The notes below the pieces were generated by a model that searched no databases, was not told the origin of the DNA, and worked only from the letters and a program-made list of their open reading frames with translations. From positions 4,774,001-4,838,000 of the forward strand of contig NZ_JAZIFX010000001.1 of the NCBI RefSeq assembly GCF_036634175.1: a stretch of DNA of 64,000 bases, given 5' to 3'. Origin of the DNA: Streptomyces sp. P9-A2. Lineage in GTDB: Bacteria > Actinomycetota > Actinomycetes > Streptomycetales > Streptomycetaceae. The number at the start of each line of letters is the position of its first letter. Positions within the stretch are counted from its first letter, which is position 1. The translations under genes and the position numbers were made by a program. This document shows, piece by piece, positions 38,430 to 48,205 of the stretch.

Positions 38430-38999
38430 ATGGTCAGGATGAGCGCAGAGGAGAGGCGCGAGAGCATCGTCCGCGCGGCGAGCGCCGAGTTCGCCCGCGG
38501 TGGCTACCACGGCACGTCGACCGAGGCGATCGCCAAGCGGGTCGGTGTCTCGCAGCCGTATCTCTTCCGGCTCTTCCCGGGCAAGAAGGCCATCTTCCTG
38601 GCGGCGGCGGATCGCTGCGTGGAGGACACCATCCGCATGTTCGCGGAGGCGTCCGAAGGGCTGAAGGGTGAGGATGCCCTGCAGGCCATGGCGATGGCCT
38701 ATACCCGGACCATCGCGGAGCGGCCCGAACTGCTCATGATGCAGATGCAGATGTACCTCGCCGTCGCGGCCGCCGAGCAGGAGGGCGACGAGGAGTTCGG
38801 TGCGAGCGTGCGCGCCGGCTGGCTGCGGCTGTGGGACACCGTCCACCTCGCCCTGGGGGCCGACGTCCACGAGACGACGGACTTCATGGCGCACGGCATG
38901 CTCATCAACTGCCTGTCCGCCATGGGGTTCCCGGCCGGACACCGGATCTGGGAAGGGCTGGACCTGTCGACGCGGGTCGAGGGCCCGCGGAAGGAATGA
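38430..38999 (+). CDS. TetR family transcriptional repressor
   Basis: A 189-residue regulator. The helix-turn-helix lies at about residues 10-55 (SIVRAASAEFARGGYHGTST to VSQPYLFRLFPGK). The C-terminal domain is helical and hydrophobic and should bind a ligand. The operator at its own promoter recurs before the DHA2 pump downstream, so it very likely controls both. It is probably a repressor relieved by an efflux substrate, as is typical for such pairs. Confidence 0.93.
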   Translation: MVRMSAEERRESIVRAASAEFARGGYHGTSTEAIAKRVGVSQPYLFRLFPGKKAIFLAAADRCVEDTIRMFAEASEGLKGEDALQAMAMAYTRTIAERPELLMMQMQMYLAVAAAEQEGDEEFGASVRAGWLRLWDTVHLALGADVHETTDFMAHGMLINCLSAMGFPAGHRIWEGLDLSTRVEGPRKE

Positions 39000-39108
39000 G
39001 AAGCAGCGCCATCGGTGGCTCCGGTGGTGCCGGCGGAAGTGGTGGCTCCGGCGGAAGTGGCCGAAGTGAAGGAAGGCGTTATGGTGCCGCCTTTTTCTGC
39101 GCGTGAAA

Positions 39109-39128
39109 GTTAGTCATCAATAACTAAC
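39109..39128 (+). promoter_or_regulatory. Operator GTTAGT-N8-ACTAAC upstream of the efflux gene
   Basis: GTTAGT (39109-39114), eight bases, ACTAAC (39123-39128), 22 bases before the MFS start. The half-sites and the spacing are identical to those at the tetR promoter, while the spacer sequence differs (CATCAATA against GATTGAGT). Confidence 0.8.
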
Positions 39129-39150
39129 AACATCATCTCCTGGGGGAGCG

Positions 39151-40602
39151 ATGTCACAACAGAAAGCACGCGGCGGTTCGGCCGCCTGGGCACTCGTCAT
39201 CACCAGCGTCGCCGGCTTCATGGCGGCCCTCGACAACCTCGTCGTCACCACCGCACTGCCCTCCATCCGCAAGGACCTGGGCGGCGGCCTGCACGACCTG
39301 GAATGGACCGTGAGCGCCTACACGCTCACCTTCGCCGTCCTGCTGATGTTCGGCTCGGCACTCGGCGACCGTTTCGGCCGCCGCCGGCTCTTCATCGCCG
39401 GTATCACCGTCTTCACCGTGTCCTCCGCCGCCGCGGCCATGGCCCCCGGCATCGACTCCCTGATCGCCGCCCGCGCGGTGCAGGGCGCCGGTGCCGCGGT
39501 CATGATGCCCCTCACCCTCACCCTGCTCACCGCGGCCGTACCCGAGGCGCGGCGCGGTATGGCGTACGGCATCTGGGGCGCCGTGAACGGCCTCGCGGTG
39601 GCCTCCGGACCGCTGGTCGGCGGCAGCCTCACCGAACACATCTCCTGGCAGTGGATCTTCTGGCTGAACGTCCCGCTGGGCCTGGTCCTCATCCCGCTCG
39701 CCCGCCTGCGCCTCGCCGAGTCCCACGGGACCGGAGCCCCGCTCGACCTGCCCGGCACCCTGCTCGCCAGCGGCGGACTCTTCGGCATCGTCTACGGACT
39801 GATCCGTGGGCCCGTCGACGGCTGGACCGGCACCGTCGTCCTGACCGGCCTGTTCGCCGGGACGGCGCTGCTCGTGGGCTTCGTGCTCTACAGCATCCGC
39901 GCCAAGAACCCCATGCTGCCGATGCGGCTGTTCCGCTCCCGCGCCTTCTCCGGCATCAACGCGGCGAGCCTGCTGATGTTCCTCGGCATGTTCGGCTCGA
40001 TCTTCCTGCTCAGCCAGTACATGCAGGGCGTGCTCGGCTACACGCCCACCGAGGCGGGCCTGCGGATGCTGCCATGGACCGGCATGCCGATGCTCGTCGC
40101 CCCGATCGCCGGCATCCTCTCCGACCGTGTCGGCGGCCGTCCGGTCGTCGCCACCGGCCTCTTCCTGCAGGCCCTCGGCCTCGGCCACCTGGCCGTGGTG
40201 GCGACCGCCGACGCCTCCTACGCCGCCCAGCTGCCCGCCCTGATCATCAGCGGCATCGGCATGGCGCTGTACTTCGCCCCGGCCTCCCACCTGGTGATGT
40301 CCAGCGTCCGCCCGAAGGAACAGGGCATCGCCTCCGGAGCCAACAACGCCCTGCGGGAGGTGGGCGGCGCTCTCGGCATCGCGATCATGGCGTCGATCTT
40401 CGCGTCCCGGGGCGGCTACGAATCCGGCCAGGCCTTCGTCGACGGTATGCGTCCGGCGCTGGTGGTCGGCGCCGCGGCGGTCGCCCTCGCAGGCGTCGCG
40501 ACCCTGTTCATACCGGCCCGCAGGCGGCCCACCGCGCCCACCGCGCCCACCGCGCCCCCGGCCGGTCCGGCGCCGGAACCGGTACTGGAAACGGCCTCCT
40601 GA
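39151..40602 (+). CDS. DHA2 (EmrB/QacA) family MFS drug exporter
   Basis: A 483-residue transporter with about 14 hydrophobic helices. Motif A (GDRFGRRRLF) follows TM2, motif C-like GPLVGGSL lies near residue 153, and AARAVQGAGAAVM is motif B-like. Proton-driven efflux of cationic or lipophilic compounds is the usual function. The C-terminus ends in a Thr/Ala/Pro repeat. It has its own operator-bearing promoter, so TetR controls it by direct binding. Confidence 0.92.
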   Translation: MSQQKARGGSAAWALVITSVAGFMAALDNLVVTTALPSIRKDLGGGLHDLEWTVSAYTLTFAVLLMFGSALGDRFGRRRLFIAGITVFTVSSAAAAMAPGIDSLIAARAVQGAGAAVMMPLTLTLLTAAVPEARRGMAYGIWGAVNGLAVASGPLVGGSLTEHISWQWIFWLNVPLGLVLIPLARLRLAESHGTGAPLDLPGTLLASGGLFGIVYGLIRGPVDGWTGTVVLTGLFAGTALLVGFVLYSIRAKNPMLPMRLFRSRAFSGINAASLLMFLGMFGSIFLLSQYMQGVLGYTPTEAGLRMLPWTGMPMLVAPIAGILSDRVGGRPVVATGLFLQALGLGHLAVVATADASYAAQLPALIISGIGMALYFAPASHLVMSSVRPKEQGIASGANNALREVGGALGIAIMASIFASRGGYESGQAFVDGMRPALVVGAAAVALAGVATLFIPARRRPTAPTAPTAPPAGPAPEPVLETAS

Positions 40603-40709
40603 GCTCCGCTGGAAACAGTCCCCTGAAGCCCTGCCGGAAACGGTCTCCTGAGCCCATCGGAATGCCATGGACCCCCATGAGCTCCCACCCACCACGGAAG
40701 GACCCGGTC

Positions 40710-41090
40710 ATGCCCACGCTTCCCTGGACCGTCCCGAACATCCCACCGCCCCACACCGAAGTGCACGTCTTCGCCTCCCGCTTCGAGACCCGCACCCTCT
40801 GGGGAGCCCTGCGGTTCTTCCTCAGGACACCCGGTGTCTGGCGACAGGTGAGCAGGGCTCCCGGCGCGTACGGAGCCTCCCTGAAGGCACAGCCGCTGCG
40901 GCGGACGTTCTGGACCGTGTCCGCCTGGGAGTCCCCGGAGGCCCTCGGCGCCTTCGCCCGTACCGGCCCGCACGCGCCGACCGCCCGCGGGCTCGTTCCG
41001 CGGATGCGTGACGCCGAGTTCGCCGGCTGGACCGCGAAGAGCGAGGACCTCCCCGTCGACTGGACCGAAGTACGGCGCCGCCTCACCTGA
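40710..41090 (+). CDS. Monooxygenase-like (dimeric alpha-beta barrel) protein
   Basis: A 126-residue protein, MPTLPWTVPNIPPPHTEVHV to EVRRRLT. FWTVSAWESPEALGAF is typical of the ABM/DUF3291-like dimeric alpha-beta barrel proteins, which include spheroidene monooxygenase relatives. GGAAGGA precedes the ATG. The gap from the MFS gene is about 107 bases and contains a repeated CCGGAAACGG-like segment. It may be co-transcribed with the pump. The function is inferred from fold only. Confidence 0.7.
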   Translation: MPTLPWTVPNIPPPHTEVHVFASRFETRTLWGALRFFLRTPGVWRQVSRAPGAYGASLKAQPLRRTFWTVSAWESPEALGAFARTGPHAPTARGLVPRMRDAEFAGWTAKSEDLPVDWTEVRRRLT

Positions 41091-41255
41091 ACGCATGTCC
41101 GCGCGTGCGCACGGCCCGCCCCGGGCGGACGCCGGCGCCCGCGCAAGCACTCGCGCCCGCGCAAGCACTCGTGCACGCGCACGTACCCGTGCACGCGCAC
41201 GACAGCGCACCCGGCCCCCGCCGTCCCGTCCGGCGAGGGCCTTAGTCTTGAGCCC

Positions 41256-42311
41256 GTGCAGGAACTCCACGACGCCCCCCTCGCCCCGCTGACCACGTTC
41301 CGCCTGGGCGGCCCCGCGACCCGGCTGGTCACCGCGACGACCGACGAAGAAGTGATCGCCGTCGTCCGCGAGGCCGACGACGGCGGTACGCCCCTGTTGA
41401 TCATCGGCGGTGGCTCGAACCTGGTCATCGGCGACAAGGGCTTCGACGGCACCGCACTCGTCATCGCCACCCGGGGCCTCACCCTGGACGGCACGCGCCT
41501 GGAACTGGCGGCCGGAGAGGTGTGGACCGACGCCGTCGCCCGCACCGTGGAGGCCGGCCTGGCCGGGATCGAGTGTCTGGCCGGCATCCCCGGCTCGGTG
41601 GGCGCGACCCCCATCCAGAACGTCGGCGCGTACGGCCAGGAGGTCTCCTCCACCATCACCGAGGTCGTCGCCTACGACCGCCGGACCCGCGAGACGGTCA
41701 CCCTCACGAACGAGGAGTGCGCCTTCTCCTACCGACACAGCCGCTTCAAGGCCGACCCCGAGCGCTACGTCGTCCTGCGTGTCCGCTTCGGCCTGGAGGA
41801 CGCCGACGGCCTCTCCGGCCCCATCCGGTACGCCGAGACGGCCCGCGTCCTCGGCGTCGCGCCGGGCGACCGCGTCTCCCTGCCCACGGCCCGTGAGACG
41901 GTCCTGAAGCTCCGCGCCGGAAAGGGCATGGTCCTGGACCCCGAGGACCACGACACCTGGTCGGCCGGCTCCTTCTTCACCAACCCGATCCTCACGGGCG
42001 AGGAGTTCGCTGCCTTCCGGGCCCGGGCGAAGCAGCACCTCGGCCCCGACACCGAGCCCCCCGCGTACCCCGCCGGCGAGGACCGCACCAAGACCTCCGC
42101 CGCCTGGCTGATCGACAAGGCCGGCTTCACCAAGGGCTACGGCGAAGGCCCGGCCCGCATCTCCACCAAGCACACCCTCGCCCTCACCAACCGTGGCGAG
42201 GCGACCACCGAGGACCTGCTGGCACTCGCCCGCGAGGTGGTGTCCGGCGTACGCGAAACCTTCGGCATCACCCTGGTCAACGAGCCGGTGACGGTAGGGG
42301 TCGGCCTCTGA
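41256..42311 (+). CDS. murB: UDP-N-acetylmuramate dehydrogenase
   Basis: The 351-residue FAD enzyme reduces UDP-GlcNAc-enolpyruvate to UDP-MurNAc in peptidoglycan synthesis. FAD-binding residues are in GGGSNLVIGDKGFDG and GSVGATPIQNVGAYG. The catalytic Ser lies in SAGSFFTNPIL. The GTG at 41256 begins MQELHDAPLAPLTTF. Upstream is a low-complexity stretch of GCGC and ACGCGCAC repeats (41100-41240) that contains no gene that I can support. Confidence 0.96.
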   Translation: MQELHDAPLAPLTTFRLGGPATRLVTATTDEEVIAVVREADDGGTPLLIIGGGSNLVIGDKGFDGTALVIATRGLTLDGTRLELAAGEVWTDAVARTVEAGLAGIECLAGIPGSVGATPIQNVGAYGQEVSSTITEVVAYDRRTRETVTLTNEECAFSYRHSRFKADPERYVVLRVRFGLEDADGLSGPIRYAETARVLGVAPGDRVSLPTARETVLKLRAGKGMVLDPEDHDTWSAGSFFTNPILTGEEFAAFRARAKQHLGPDTEPPAYPAGEDRTKTSAAWLIDKAGFTKGYGEGPARISTKHTLALTNRGEATTEDLLALAREVVSGVRETFGITLVNEPVTVGVGL

Positions 42312-42330
42312 GGGGCCACGGACCGCCAGC

Positions 42331-42510
42331 CTTCACTCCGTCGGAGCAGTCGGCTCCCGCCCCCATCCCGCCGGAGCAGTCGGTTCCCGTGCTCACTCCG
42401 TCGGAGTCGTCAGCCCTCGCCCTTACTCCGTCGGAGCAGTCAGCTCCCGCCCCCATCCCGCCGGAGCAGTCGGCTCCCGCGTTCACCCTGCCGGAGTCGT
42501 CAGCCACCGG
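42331..42510. repeat. Six 30-bp units between murB and add
   Basis: Six imperfect units of exactly 30 bases run from 42331 to 42510. Each contains CTCCGTCGGAG or a variant (ATCCCGCCGGAG) and GTCGGCTCCCG. The last unit is part of the 3' end of the adenosine deaminase gene. CTCCGTCGGAG can fold into tiny hairpins. Variation in number between strains is expected. Confidence 0.9.
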
Positions 42511-43523
42511 TCGATCCCCGCCAGCAGTTCCGCCCTGACCGCATCCGGAGCCCTCGATCCGCGCACCGACTGCCGTGCCAGCTCCGCCAGCTCGGCGTCC
42601 GTGAACCCGTGGTGCTCACGCGCGATCTCGTACTGGGCCGCCAGCCGCGAGCCGAACAGCAGGGGATCGTCCGCGCCCAGGGCCAGCGGCACGCCCGCGT
42701 CGAACAGCTTCCGCAGGGGCACGTCCCCCGGCTTCTCGTACACGCCCAGCGCCACGTTCGACGCCGGGCACACCTCGCACGTCACCTGCCGGTCCGCGAG
42801 CCGCCGCAGCAGCCGTGGGTCCTCCGCCGCCCGCACCCCGTGCCCGATCCGGTCGGCCTCCAGATCGTCCAGGCAGTCCCGCACGGACGCGGGCCCGGAC
42901 AGCTCACCCCCGTGCGGCGCGGACAGCAGTCCGCCCTCGCGCGCGATGGCGAACGCCCGGTCGAAGTCCCGGGCCATGCCGCGCCGCTCGTCGTTGGACA
43001 GCCCGAAGCCGATGACCCCCCGGTCCGCGTACCGCACCGCCAGCCGGGCCAGCGTGCGCGCGTCCAGGTGGTGCTTCATCCGGTTCGCGGCGACCAGCAC
43101 CCGGATCCCGAGCCCGGTGTCCCGCCGCGCCGAGTCCACCGCGTCCAGGATGACCTCCAGCGCCGGGATCAGCCCGCCCAGCCGCGGCGCGTACGACGTC
43201 GGGTCGACCTGGATCTCCAGCCAGCCCGACCCGTCCTTCAGGTCTTCCTCCGCGGCCTCTCGCACCAGTCGCTGGATGTCCTCCGGCTCCCTCAGACACG
43301 AGCGCGCCGCGTCGTACAGCCGCTGGAACCGGAACCAGCCCCGCTCGTCCGTGGCCCGCAGGCTCGGTGGTTCCCCGCTGGTCAGCGCGTCGGTCAGCGC
43401 CTCGGGGAGGCGCGCACCGTACTTGTCGGCCAGTTCCAGCACAGTGGCGGGGCGCATCGACCCGGTGAAGTGCAGATGCAGATGGGCCTTCGGCAGCAGG
43501 GAGAGGTCACGTACACGTTCCAT
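42483..43523 (-). CDS. add: Adenosine deaminase family protein
   Basis: 346 residues. The metal motif is HLHLHFTGS (His16, His18), APHGGE is the segment carrying the catalytic Glu, and RIGHGV and LGADDPLLFG hold further ligands. The family deaminates adenosine to inosine in purine salvage. The ATG at 43523 has AGGA 7 bases upstream; a GTG at 43541 would add six residues. The stop falls inside a 30-bp repeat array. Confidence 0.93.
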   Translation of the reverse strand: MERVRDLSLLPKAHLHLHFTGSMRPATVLELADKYGARLPEALTDALTSGEPPSLRATDERGWFRFQRLYDAARSCLREPEDIQRLVREAAEEDLKDGSGWLEIQVDPTSYAPRLGGLIPALEVILDAVDSARRDTGLGIRVLVAANRMKHHLDARTLARLAVRYADRGVIGFGLSNDERRGMARDFDRAFAIAREGGLLSAPHGGELSGPASVRDCLDDLEADRIGHGVRAAEDPRLLRRLADRQVTCEVCPASNVALGVYEKPGDVPLRKLFDAGVPLALGADDPLLFGSRLAAQYEIAREHHGFTDAELAELARQSVRGSRAPDAVRAELLAGIDRWLTTPAG

Positions 43524-43611
43524 TCCGAAATCCTGCCGCACATCCCGGGAACCTCGGTAGCGCTTTCCCCGAACGTGGTCTTGCTCGCACGTCAGTACGA
43601 GGAAAACGGAA

Positions 43612-43642
43612 GCGGGCCGCCCCCCGGAGGGAAACGGCCCGC
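43612..43642 (-). terminator. Terminator of aspC
   Basis: GCGGGCCG (43612-43619) pairs with CGGCCCGC (43635-43642). Read on the minus strand it is followed by a T-rich CTTCCGTTTTCC. It lies 27 bases after the aspC stop. Confidence 0.7.
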
Positions 43643-43668
43643 GACCCGCTCTCGTGAGCAGTTCGGAC

Positions 43669-44895
43669 TCAGTCCTGTGCCTCCGCCAGCAGCTTCTGGA
43701 TCCGGCTCACGCCCTCCGCCAGGTCCTCGTCGCCCAGCGCGTAGGACAGCCGCAGGTATCCCGGAGTACCGAAGGCCTCGCCGGGTACGACCGCGACCTC
43801 GACCTCCTCGAGGATGAGCGCGGCCAGCTCCACGGAGTTCCGCGGCCGCTTGCCCCGGATCTCCTTGCCGATCAGGGCCTTCACCGACGGGTAGGCGTAG
43901 AACGCGCCCTCGGGCTCCGGGCAGACCACGCCGTCGATCTCGTTGAGCATCCGGACGATGGTCCTGCGCCGGCGGTCGAAGGCCTCGCGCATCGTGGCGA
44001 CCGCGTCCAGGGAGCCGGAGACCGCGGCCAGCGCCGCCACCTGGGCGACGTTCGACACGTTGGAGGTGGCGTGCGACTGCAGGTTGGTGGCGGCCTTCAC
44101 GACGTCCTTCGGACCGATGATCCACCCGACCCGCCAGCCGGTCATCGCGTACGTCTTCGCGACACCGTTGACCACGATGCACTTGTCCCGCAGCTCCGGC
44201 AGGACCGCGGGCAGCGAGGTGAAGGTGGCGTCGCCGTAGACCAGGTGCTCGTAGATCTCGTCGGTCAGCACCCACAGACCGTGCTCGACCGCCCAGCGGC
44301 CGATCGCCTCGGCGTCCTCGGCGCTGTAGACCGCGCCGGTGGGGTTCGAGGGGGAGACGAACAGGACGACCTTGGTCCGCTCCGTCCGCGCGGCCTCCAG
44401 CTGCTCCACGCTGACGCGGTAGCCGGTCGTCTCGTCGGCGACGACCTCGACCGGGACACCGCCGGCCAGACGGATCGACTCCGGGTACGTCGTCCAGTAC
44501 GGGGCCGGGACGATGACCTCGTCGCCCGGGTCGAGGATCGCGGCGAAGGCCTCGTAGATGGCCTGCTTGCCGCCGTTGGTGACGAGGACCTGGGCGGGGT
44601 CCACCTCGTAGCCGGAGTCGCGCAGCGTCTTCGCGGCGATCGCGGCCTTCAGCTCGGGCAGTCCGCCGGCCGGCGTGTAGCGGTGGTACTTCGGGTTTCG
44701 GCAGGCCTCGATCGCGGCGTCGACGATGTAGTCCGGAGTCGGGAAGTCGGGTTCACCGGCGCCGAAGCCGATCACCGGTCGCCCGGCGGCCTTGAGGGCC
44801 TTGGCCTTGGCGTCCACGGCGAGGGTGGCGGACTCGGAGATCGCACCGATCCGGGCGGAGACCCGGCGCTCGGTGGGAGGGGTTGCAGCGCTCAT
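43669..44895 (-). CDS. aspC: Aspartate/aromatic aminotransferase, class I
   Basis: A 408-residue PLP enzyme that transfers the amino group between aspartate and 2-oxoglutarate (or an aromatic keto acid). PLP-binding Lys248 is in [14 protein letters not shown]. Asp212 (LTDEIYE) and Asn184-Pro185 (SNPTGAV) fit the fold type I pattern. The start at 44895 gives [17 protein letters not shown]; the frame runs on upstream but the family begins near here. It is divergent from tRNA-Trp, with 269 bases between. Confidence 0.94.
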   Translation of the reverse strand: MSAATPPTERRVSARIGAISESATLAVDAKAKALKAAGRPVIGFGAGEPDFPTPDYIVDAAIEACRNPKYHRYTPAGGLPELKAAIAAKTLRDSGYEVDPAQVLVTNGGKQAIYEAFAAILDPGDEVIVPAPYWTTYPESIRLAGGVPVEVVADETTGYRVSVEQLEAARTERTKVVLFVSPSNPTGAVYSAEDAEAIGRWAVEHGLWVLTDEIYEHLVYGDATFTSLPAVLPELRDKCIVVNGVAKTYAMTGWRVGWIIGPKDVVKAATNLQSHATSNVSNVAQVAALAAVSGSLDAVATMREAFDRRRRTIVRMLNEIDGVVCPEPEGAFYAYPSVKALIGKEIRGKRPRNSVELAALILEEVEVAVVPGEAFGTPGYLRLSYALGDEDLAEGVSRIQKLLAEAQD

Positions 44896-45050
44896 GACCC
44901 CATCGTTCCAGACCGGCGACCTGCCCGGCACGAGGGTTTCACGGACTGAACGGGTCCTGGTCAACCTCTGGACACCAGTCCGAGTCCCTCCCGCGGGCCC
45001 TCTCCATCGGGACGATCTTCGGCCGGGAGGCCGGGCACGGGTCTTTTCTG

Positions 45051-45080
45051 TTCGACGCCCGGCCCCGGAACACGTACACT
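45051..45080 (+). promoter_or_regulatory. Possible promoter for tRNA-Trp and secE-nusG
   Basis: TTCGAC (45051-45056), 18 bases, TACACT (45075-45080). It is a partial -35 and a good Streptomyces -10, 84 bases before the tRNA. This is the best candidate in the aspC/tRNA-Trp gap but was judged by eye. Confidence 0.4.
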
Positions 45081-45164
45081 CACACCTCGTTGGCCTTCTG
45101 CGGCCGCGCTCATCGGGTGCACACCAAGCATCCGGTCGGATGCGGTACGTTGGGGGACACACAA

Positions 45165-45237
45165 AGGGTCGTAGCTCAATTGGTAGAGCACTGGTCTCCA
45201 AAACCAGCGGTTGGGGGTTCAAGTCCCTCCGGCCCTG
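45165..45237 (+). tRNA. tRNA-Trp (CCA)
   Basis: A 73-base tRNA with acceptor stem AGGGTCG/CGGCCCT, anticodon stem CTGGT/ACCAG with loop CTCCAAA, and T arm GGGGGTTCAAGTCCCTC; discriminator G, no CCA. Its place just before secE is conserved in actinobacteria. Confidence 0.96.
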
Positions 45238-45346
45238 CTATGCACAACCTTAGCCAGGATGTGTACGCATGTACGTACAGCAATGCACCGCCGTGCGGCT
45301 CATACCGGGCGCGGCACGGCCATGACCCGGAATCAGGTGAGGACGA

Positions 45347-45634
45347 GTGACGGACGCCGTGGGCTCCATCGACATGCCTGATGCCGAGGACGAGGCGCCG
45401 GACTCCAAGAAGAGGACCCGCAAAGGCGGCAAGCGGGCCAAGAAGGGTCCGCTGAAGCGCCTCGCGCTCTTCTACCGCCAGATCGTGGCGGAGCTTCGCA
45501 AGGTTGTCTGGCCGACCCGGAACCAGCTGACGTCGTACACAACCGCAGTGATCATCTTTGTGGTCGTCATGATCGGCCTGATCACTCTGATCGACTACGG
45601 ACTCAGTCACGTCGCCAAGTACGTATTCGGCTGA
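45347..45634 (+). CDS. secE: Preprotein translocase subunit SecE
   Basis: A 95-residue single-span SecE that clamps the SecY channel. The basic, disordered N-terminus ([14 protein letters not shown]) is followed by the amphipathic helix [20 protein letters not shown] and one transmembrane helix at about 67-88. GTG start with GAGGACGA upstream. It is typically co-transcribed with nusG, 80 bases downstream. Confidence 0.96.
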   Translation: MTDAVGSIDMPDAEDEAPDSKKRTRKGGKRAKKGPLKRLALFYRQIVAELRKVVWPTRNQLTSYTTAVIIFVVVMIGLITLIDYGLSHVAKYVFG

Positions 45635-45714
45635 GCCGCCTGCGAAGAGCGCCGAGGTACCCGGCGCTCCTTTCGCGTGTTCCACCCCTATGTATCCAGG
45701 AAGAAGCAGCCACC

Positions 45715-46590
45715 GTGTCTGACCCGAACGTGAACGACGCCATCGAGCCGGTCGAGTCCGTCGAGGACGAGCTCGACACCGTCGGGGGCGCGGACAGTGA
45801 GGCCCCCGAGGCCTCCGCCGAGGTCGAGGCTGCCGATGCCGCCGCGGACGAGTCCGAGACGGCGGCCGATGCGACCCCCGAGGCCGAAGAGGCCGACGAC
45901 GCGGACTCCGACGAGGACGCCGCGGACGAGACCGACGCCGCCGAGGACGAGGCCGAAGAGGCCGCGGACAAGCGCGACCCGGTCGAGAAGCTCCGCGAGG
46001 AACTGCGGACACTGCCCGGCGAGTGGTACGTCATCCACACCTACGCGGGCTACGAGAACCGGGTGAAGACCAACCTGGAGCAGCGTGCCGTCTCACTGAA
46101 CGTCGAGGACTTCATCTTCCAGGCCGAGGTGCCGCAGGAAGAGGTCGTCCAGATCAAGAACGGCGACCGCAAGACGATCAAGCAGAACAAGCTCCCGGGT
46201 TACGTCCTGGTCCGCATGGACCTGACGAACGAGTCCTGGGGCGTCGTCCGCAACACTCCCGGTGTCACCGGTTTCGTGGGCAACGCCTACGATCCGTACC
46301 CGCTGACCCTGGACGAGATCGTCAAGATGCTCGCCCCGGAGGCCGAGGAGAAGGCCGCCCGCGAGGCGGCCGAGGCCGAGGGCAAGCCGGTTCCGCAGCG
46401 CAAGGTCGAGGTCCAGGTGCTGGACTTCGAGGTCGGCGACTCGGTCACTGTCACCGACGGCCCGTTCGCCACGCTCCAGGCGACCATCAACGAGATCAAC
46501 CCCGACTCCAAGAAGGTCAAGGGCCTGGTGGAGATCTTCGGCCGTGAGACGCCGGTCGAGCTCTCCTTCGACCAGATCCAGAAGAACTGA
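45715..46590 (+). CDS. nusG: Transcription termination/antitermination protein NusG
   Basis: 291 residues, long for NusG (about 180 in E. coli). Residues 1-~88 are a very acidic Glu/Asp/Ala extension common in actinobacteria. The NGN domain ([20 protein letters not shown]) starts near residue 101 and contacts RNA polymerase. The KOW domain ([20 protein letters not shown]) is at about residue 240. The GTG at 45715 follows AGGAAGAAGC. A hairpin and T-tract are found 54-98 bases past the stop. Confidence 0.96.
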   Translation: MSDPNVNDAIEPVESVEDELDTVGGADSEAPEASAEVEAADAAADESETAADATPEAEEADDADSDEDAADETDAAEDEAEEAADKRDPVEKLREELRTLPGEWYVIHTYAGYENRVKTNLEQRAVSLNVEDFIFQAEVPQEEVVQIKNGDRKTIKQNKLPGYVLVRMDLTNESWGVVRNTPGVTGFVGNAYDPYPLTLDEIVKMLAPEAEEKAAREAAEAEGKPVPQRKVEVQVLDFEVGDSVTVTDGPFATLQATINEINPDSKKVKGLVEIFGRETPVELSFDQIQKN

Positions 46591-46643
46591 CCCGGTTCCG
46601 GACGGACCGGACAGCCAGGACAGTCTGGACCACAGCTTCCGAA

Positions 46644-46689
46644 CAGGTCAGGCGAACGCTCAGGCGTCTGCCTGACCTGCTCGGTTTTT
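46644..46689 (+). terminator. Terminator or attenuator between nusG and rplK
   Basis: CAGGTCAGGC (46644-46653) pairs with GCCTGACCTG (46670-46679), followed by CTCGGTTTTT. A possible rplK promoter, TTGGCC-16 bases-TATCGT (46688-46715), begins in the tract. Confidence 0.7.
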
Positions 46690-46788
46690 GGCCGCACATC
46701 CATACCCGCTATCGTTGTGCGGTATGCCTGTGTCCGGGGTGATTCCCGGTACGCGGGCAGGACCCGAATCGAAAGGACCCGGAGAGTC

Positions 46789-47226
46789 ATGCCTCCCAAG
46801 AAGAAGAAGAAGGTCACGGGGCTCATCAAGCTCCAGATCCAGGCCGGTGCGGCCAACCCGGCTCCGCCGGTCGGCCCCGCGCTGGGTCAGCACGGCGTCA
46901 ACATCATGGAGTTCTGCAAGGCCTACAACGCCGCGACCGAGTCGCAGCGTGGCTGGGTCATCCCGGTGGAGATCACGGTCTACGAGGACCGTACCTTCAC
47001 CTTCATCACCAAGACCCCGCCGGCCGCGAAGATGATCCTCAAGGCCGCGGGTGTGGAGAAGGGCTCCGGCGAGCCGCACAAGACCAAGGTCGCGAAGATC
47101 ACCGCTGCCCAGGTCCGTGAGATCGCCACGACCAAGATGCCCGACCTCAACGCCAACGACCTGGACGCCGCGTCGAAGATCATCGCCGGCACCGCCCGTT
47201 CCATGGGCGTCACGGTCGAGGGCTGA
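46789..47226 (+). CDS. rplK: Ribosomal protein L11
   Basis: A 145-residue L11 of the 50S GTPase-associated centre, which binds 23S rRNA near positions 1051-1108. The start [20 protein letters not shown] and [20 protein letters not shown] carry the Pro-rich loop that thiostrepton contacts. The ATG at 46789 follows GGAGAG. It forms a unit with rplA. Confidence 0.98.
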   Translation: MPPKKKKKVTGLIKLQIQAGAANPAPPVGPALGQHGVNIMEFCKAYNAATESQRGWVIPVEITVYEDRTFTFITKTPPAAKMILKAAGVEKGSGEPHKTKVAKITAAQVREIATTKMPDLNANDLDAASKIIAGTARSMGVTVEG

Positions 47227-47310
47227 CCTCCACCCCCGTAAGCCAAGCAGAAGTGTGGAAGGGCCCGCTCGGCCCGGACCACAACTCCTAAGAACCCACA
47301 GGAGCTACAC

Positions 47311-48036
47311 GTGAGCAAGCGCAGCAAGTCTCTCCGCGCTGCGGACGCCAAGATCGACCGGGAGAAGCAGTACGCCCCGCTCGAGGCCGTCCGTCTCGCC
47401 AAGGAGACCTCCACCTCGAAGTTCGACGGCACCGTCGAGGTCGCCTTCCGCCTGGGTGTCGACCCGCGCAAGGCCGACCAGATGGTCCGTGGCACCGTGA
47501 ACCTCCCGCACGGCACCGGCAAGACCGCCCGGGTCCTGGTCTTCGCGACCGGCGACCGTGCCGAGGCCGCGCGTGCCGCGGGCGCCGACATCGTCGGCGC
47601 CGACGAACTGATCGACGAGGTGTCGAAGGGCCGTCTGGACTTCGACGCCGTCGTCGCCACCCCGGACCTCATGGGCAAGGTCGGCCGCCTCGGCCGCGTG
47701 CTCGGTCCCCGTGGTCTCATGCCGAACCCCAAGACCGGCACCGTCACCCCGGACGTCACCAAGGCTGTCAACGACATCAAGGGTGGCAAGATCGAGTTCC
47801 GCGTCGACAAGCACTCGAACCTGCACTTCATCATCGGCAAGACGTCCTTCGACGACACCAAGCTGGTGGAGAACTACGGCGCCGCGCTGGACGAGATCCT
47901 CCGTCTGAAGCCGTCCGCCGCGAAGGGCCGGTACATCAAGAAGGCCGCGATCACCACCACGATCGGCCCCAGCATTCCGCTCGACTCGAACCGCACCCGC
48001 AACCTCCTCGTCGAGGAGGACCCGGCGGCGGTCTGA
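47311..48036 (+). CDS. rplA: Ribosomal protein L1
   Basis: A 241-residue L1 of the ribosomal stalk near the E site; in other bacteria it represses its own operon. [14 protein letters not shown] is the family signature. GTG start after AGGAGC. Downstream is a perfect terminator hairpin. Confidence 0.98.
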   Translation: MSKRSKSLRAADAKIDREKQYAPLEAVRLAKETSTSKFDGTVEVAFRLGVDPRKADQMVRGTVNLPHGTGKTARVLVFATGDRAEAARAAGADIVGADELIDEVSKGRLDFDAVVATPDLMGKVGRLGRVLGPRGLMPNPKTGTVTPDVTKAVNDIKGGKIEFRVDKHSNLHFIIGKTSFDDTKLVENYGAALDEILRLKPSAAKGRYIKKAAITTTIGPSIPLDSNRTRNLLVEEDPAAV

Positions 48037-48086
48037 GCCCGTCGGGCCGGCCCGTCCGGCCCCGCCCGCTCACCGAGCACGCCCCG

Positions 48087-48128
48087 AACCCGTCCCCGCG
48101 CCTTCCAAGGCGCGGGGACGGGTTTTTT
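48087..48128 (+). terminator. Rho-independent terminator after rplA
   Basis: A perfect 18-bp stem (48087-48104 with 48107-48124; in practice the innermost bases form the loop) runs directly into a T-tract ending at 48128. This is the cleanest classical terminator in the window. Confidence 0.92.
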
Positions 48129-48205
48129 CATACAGCGGTGTCAGTCAAGCGGGTTACGGTTCGACGGACTTCACTGAGCAGGCGAAACAACCAGGGGTGG
48201 GAATC

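Noticed and set aside
42277..42507. Minus-strand repeat peptide over the 30-bp array
   Set aside because: It comes from the 30-base periodicity, which keeps any frame open; it overlaps the end of murB.
42331..42510. CRISPR-like array
   Set aside because: Units are directly contiguous without unique spacers, and no cas gene exists in the window.
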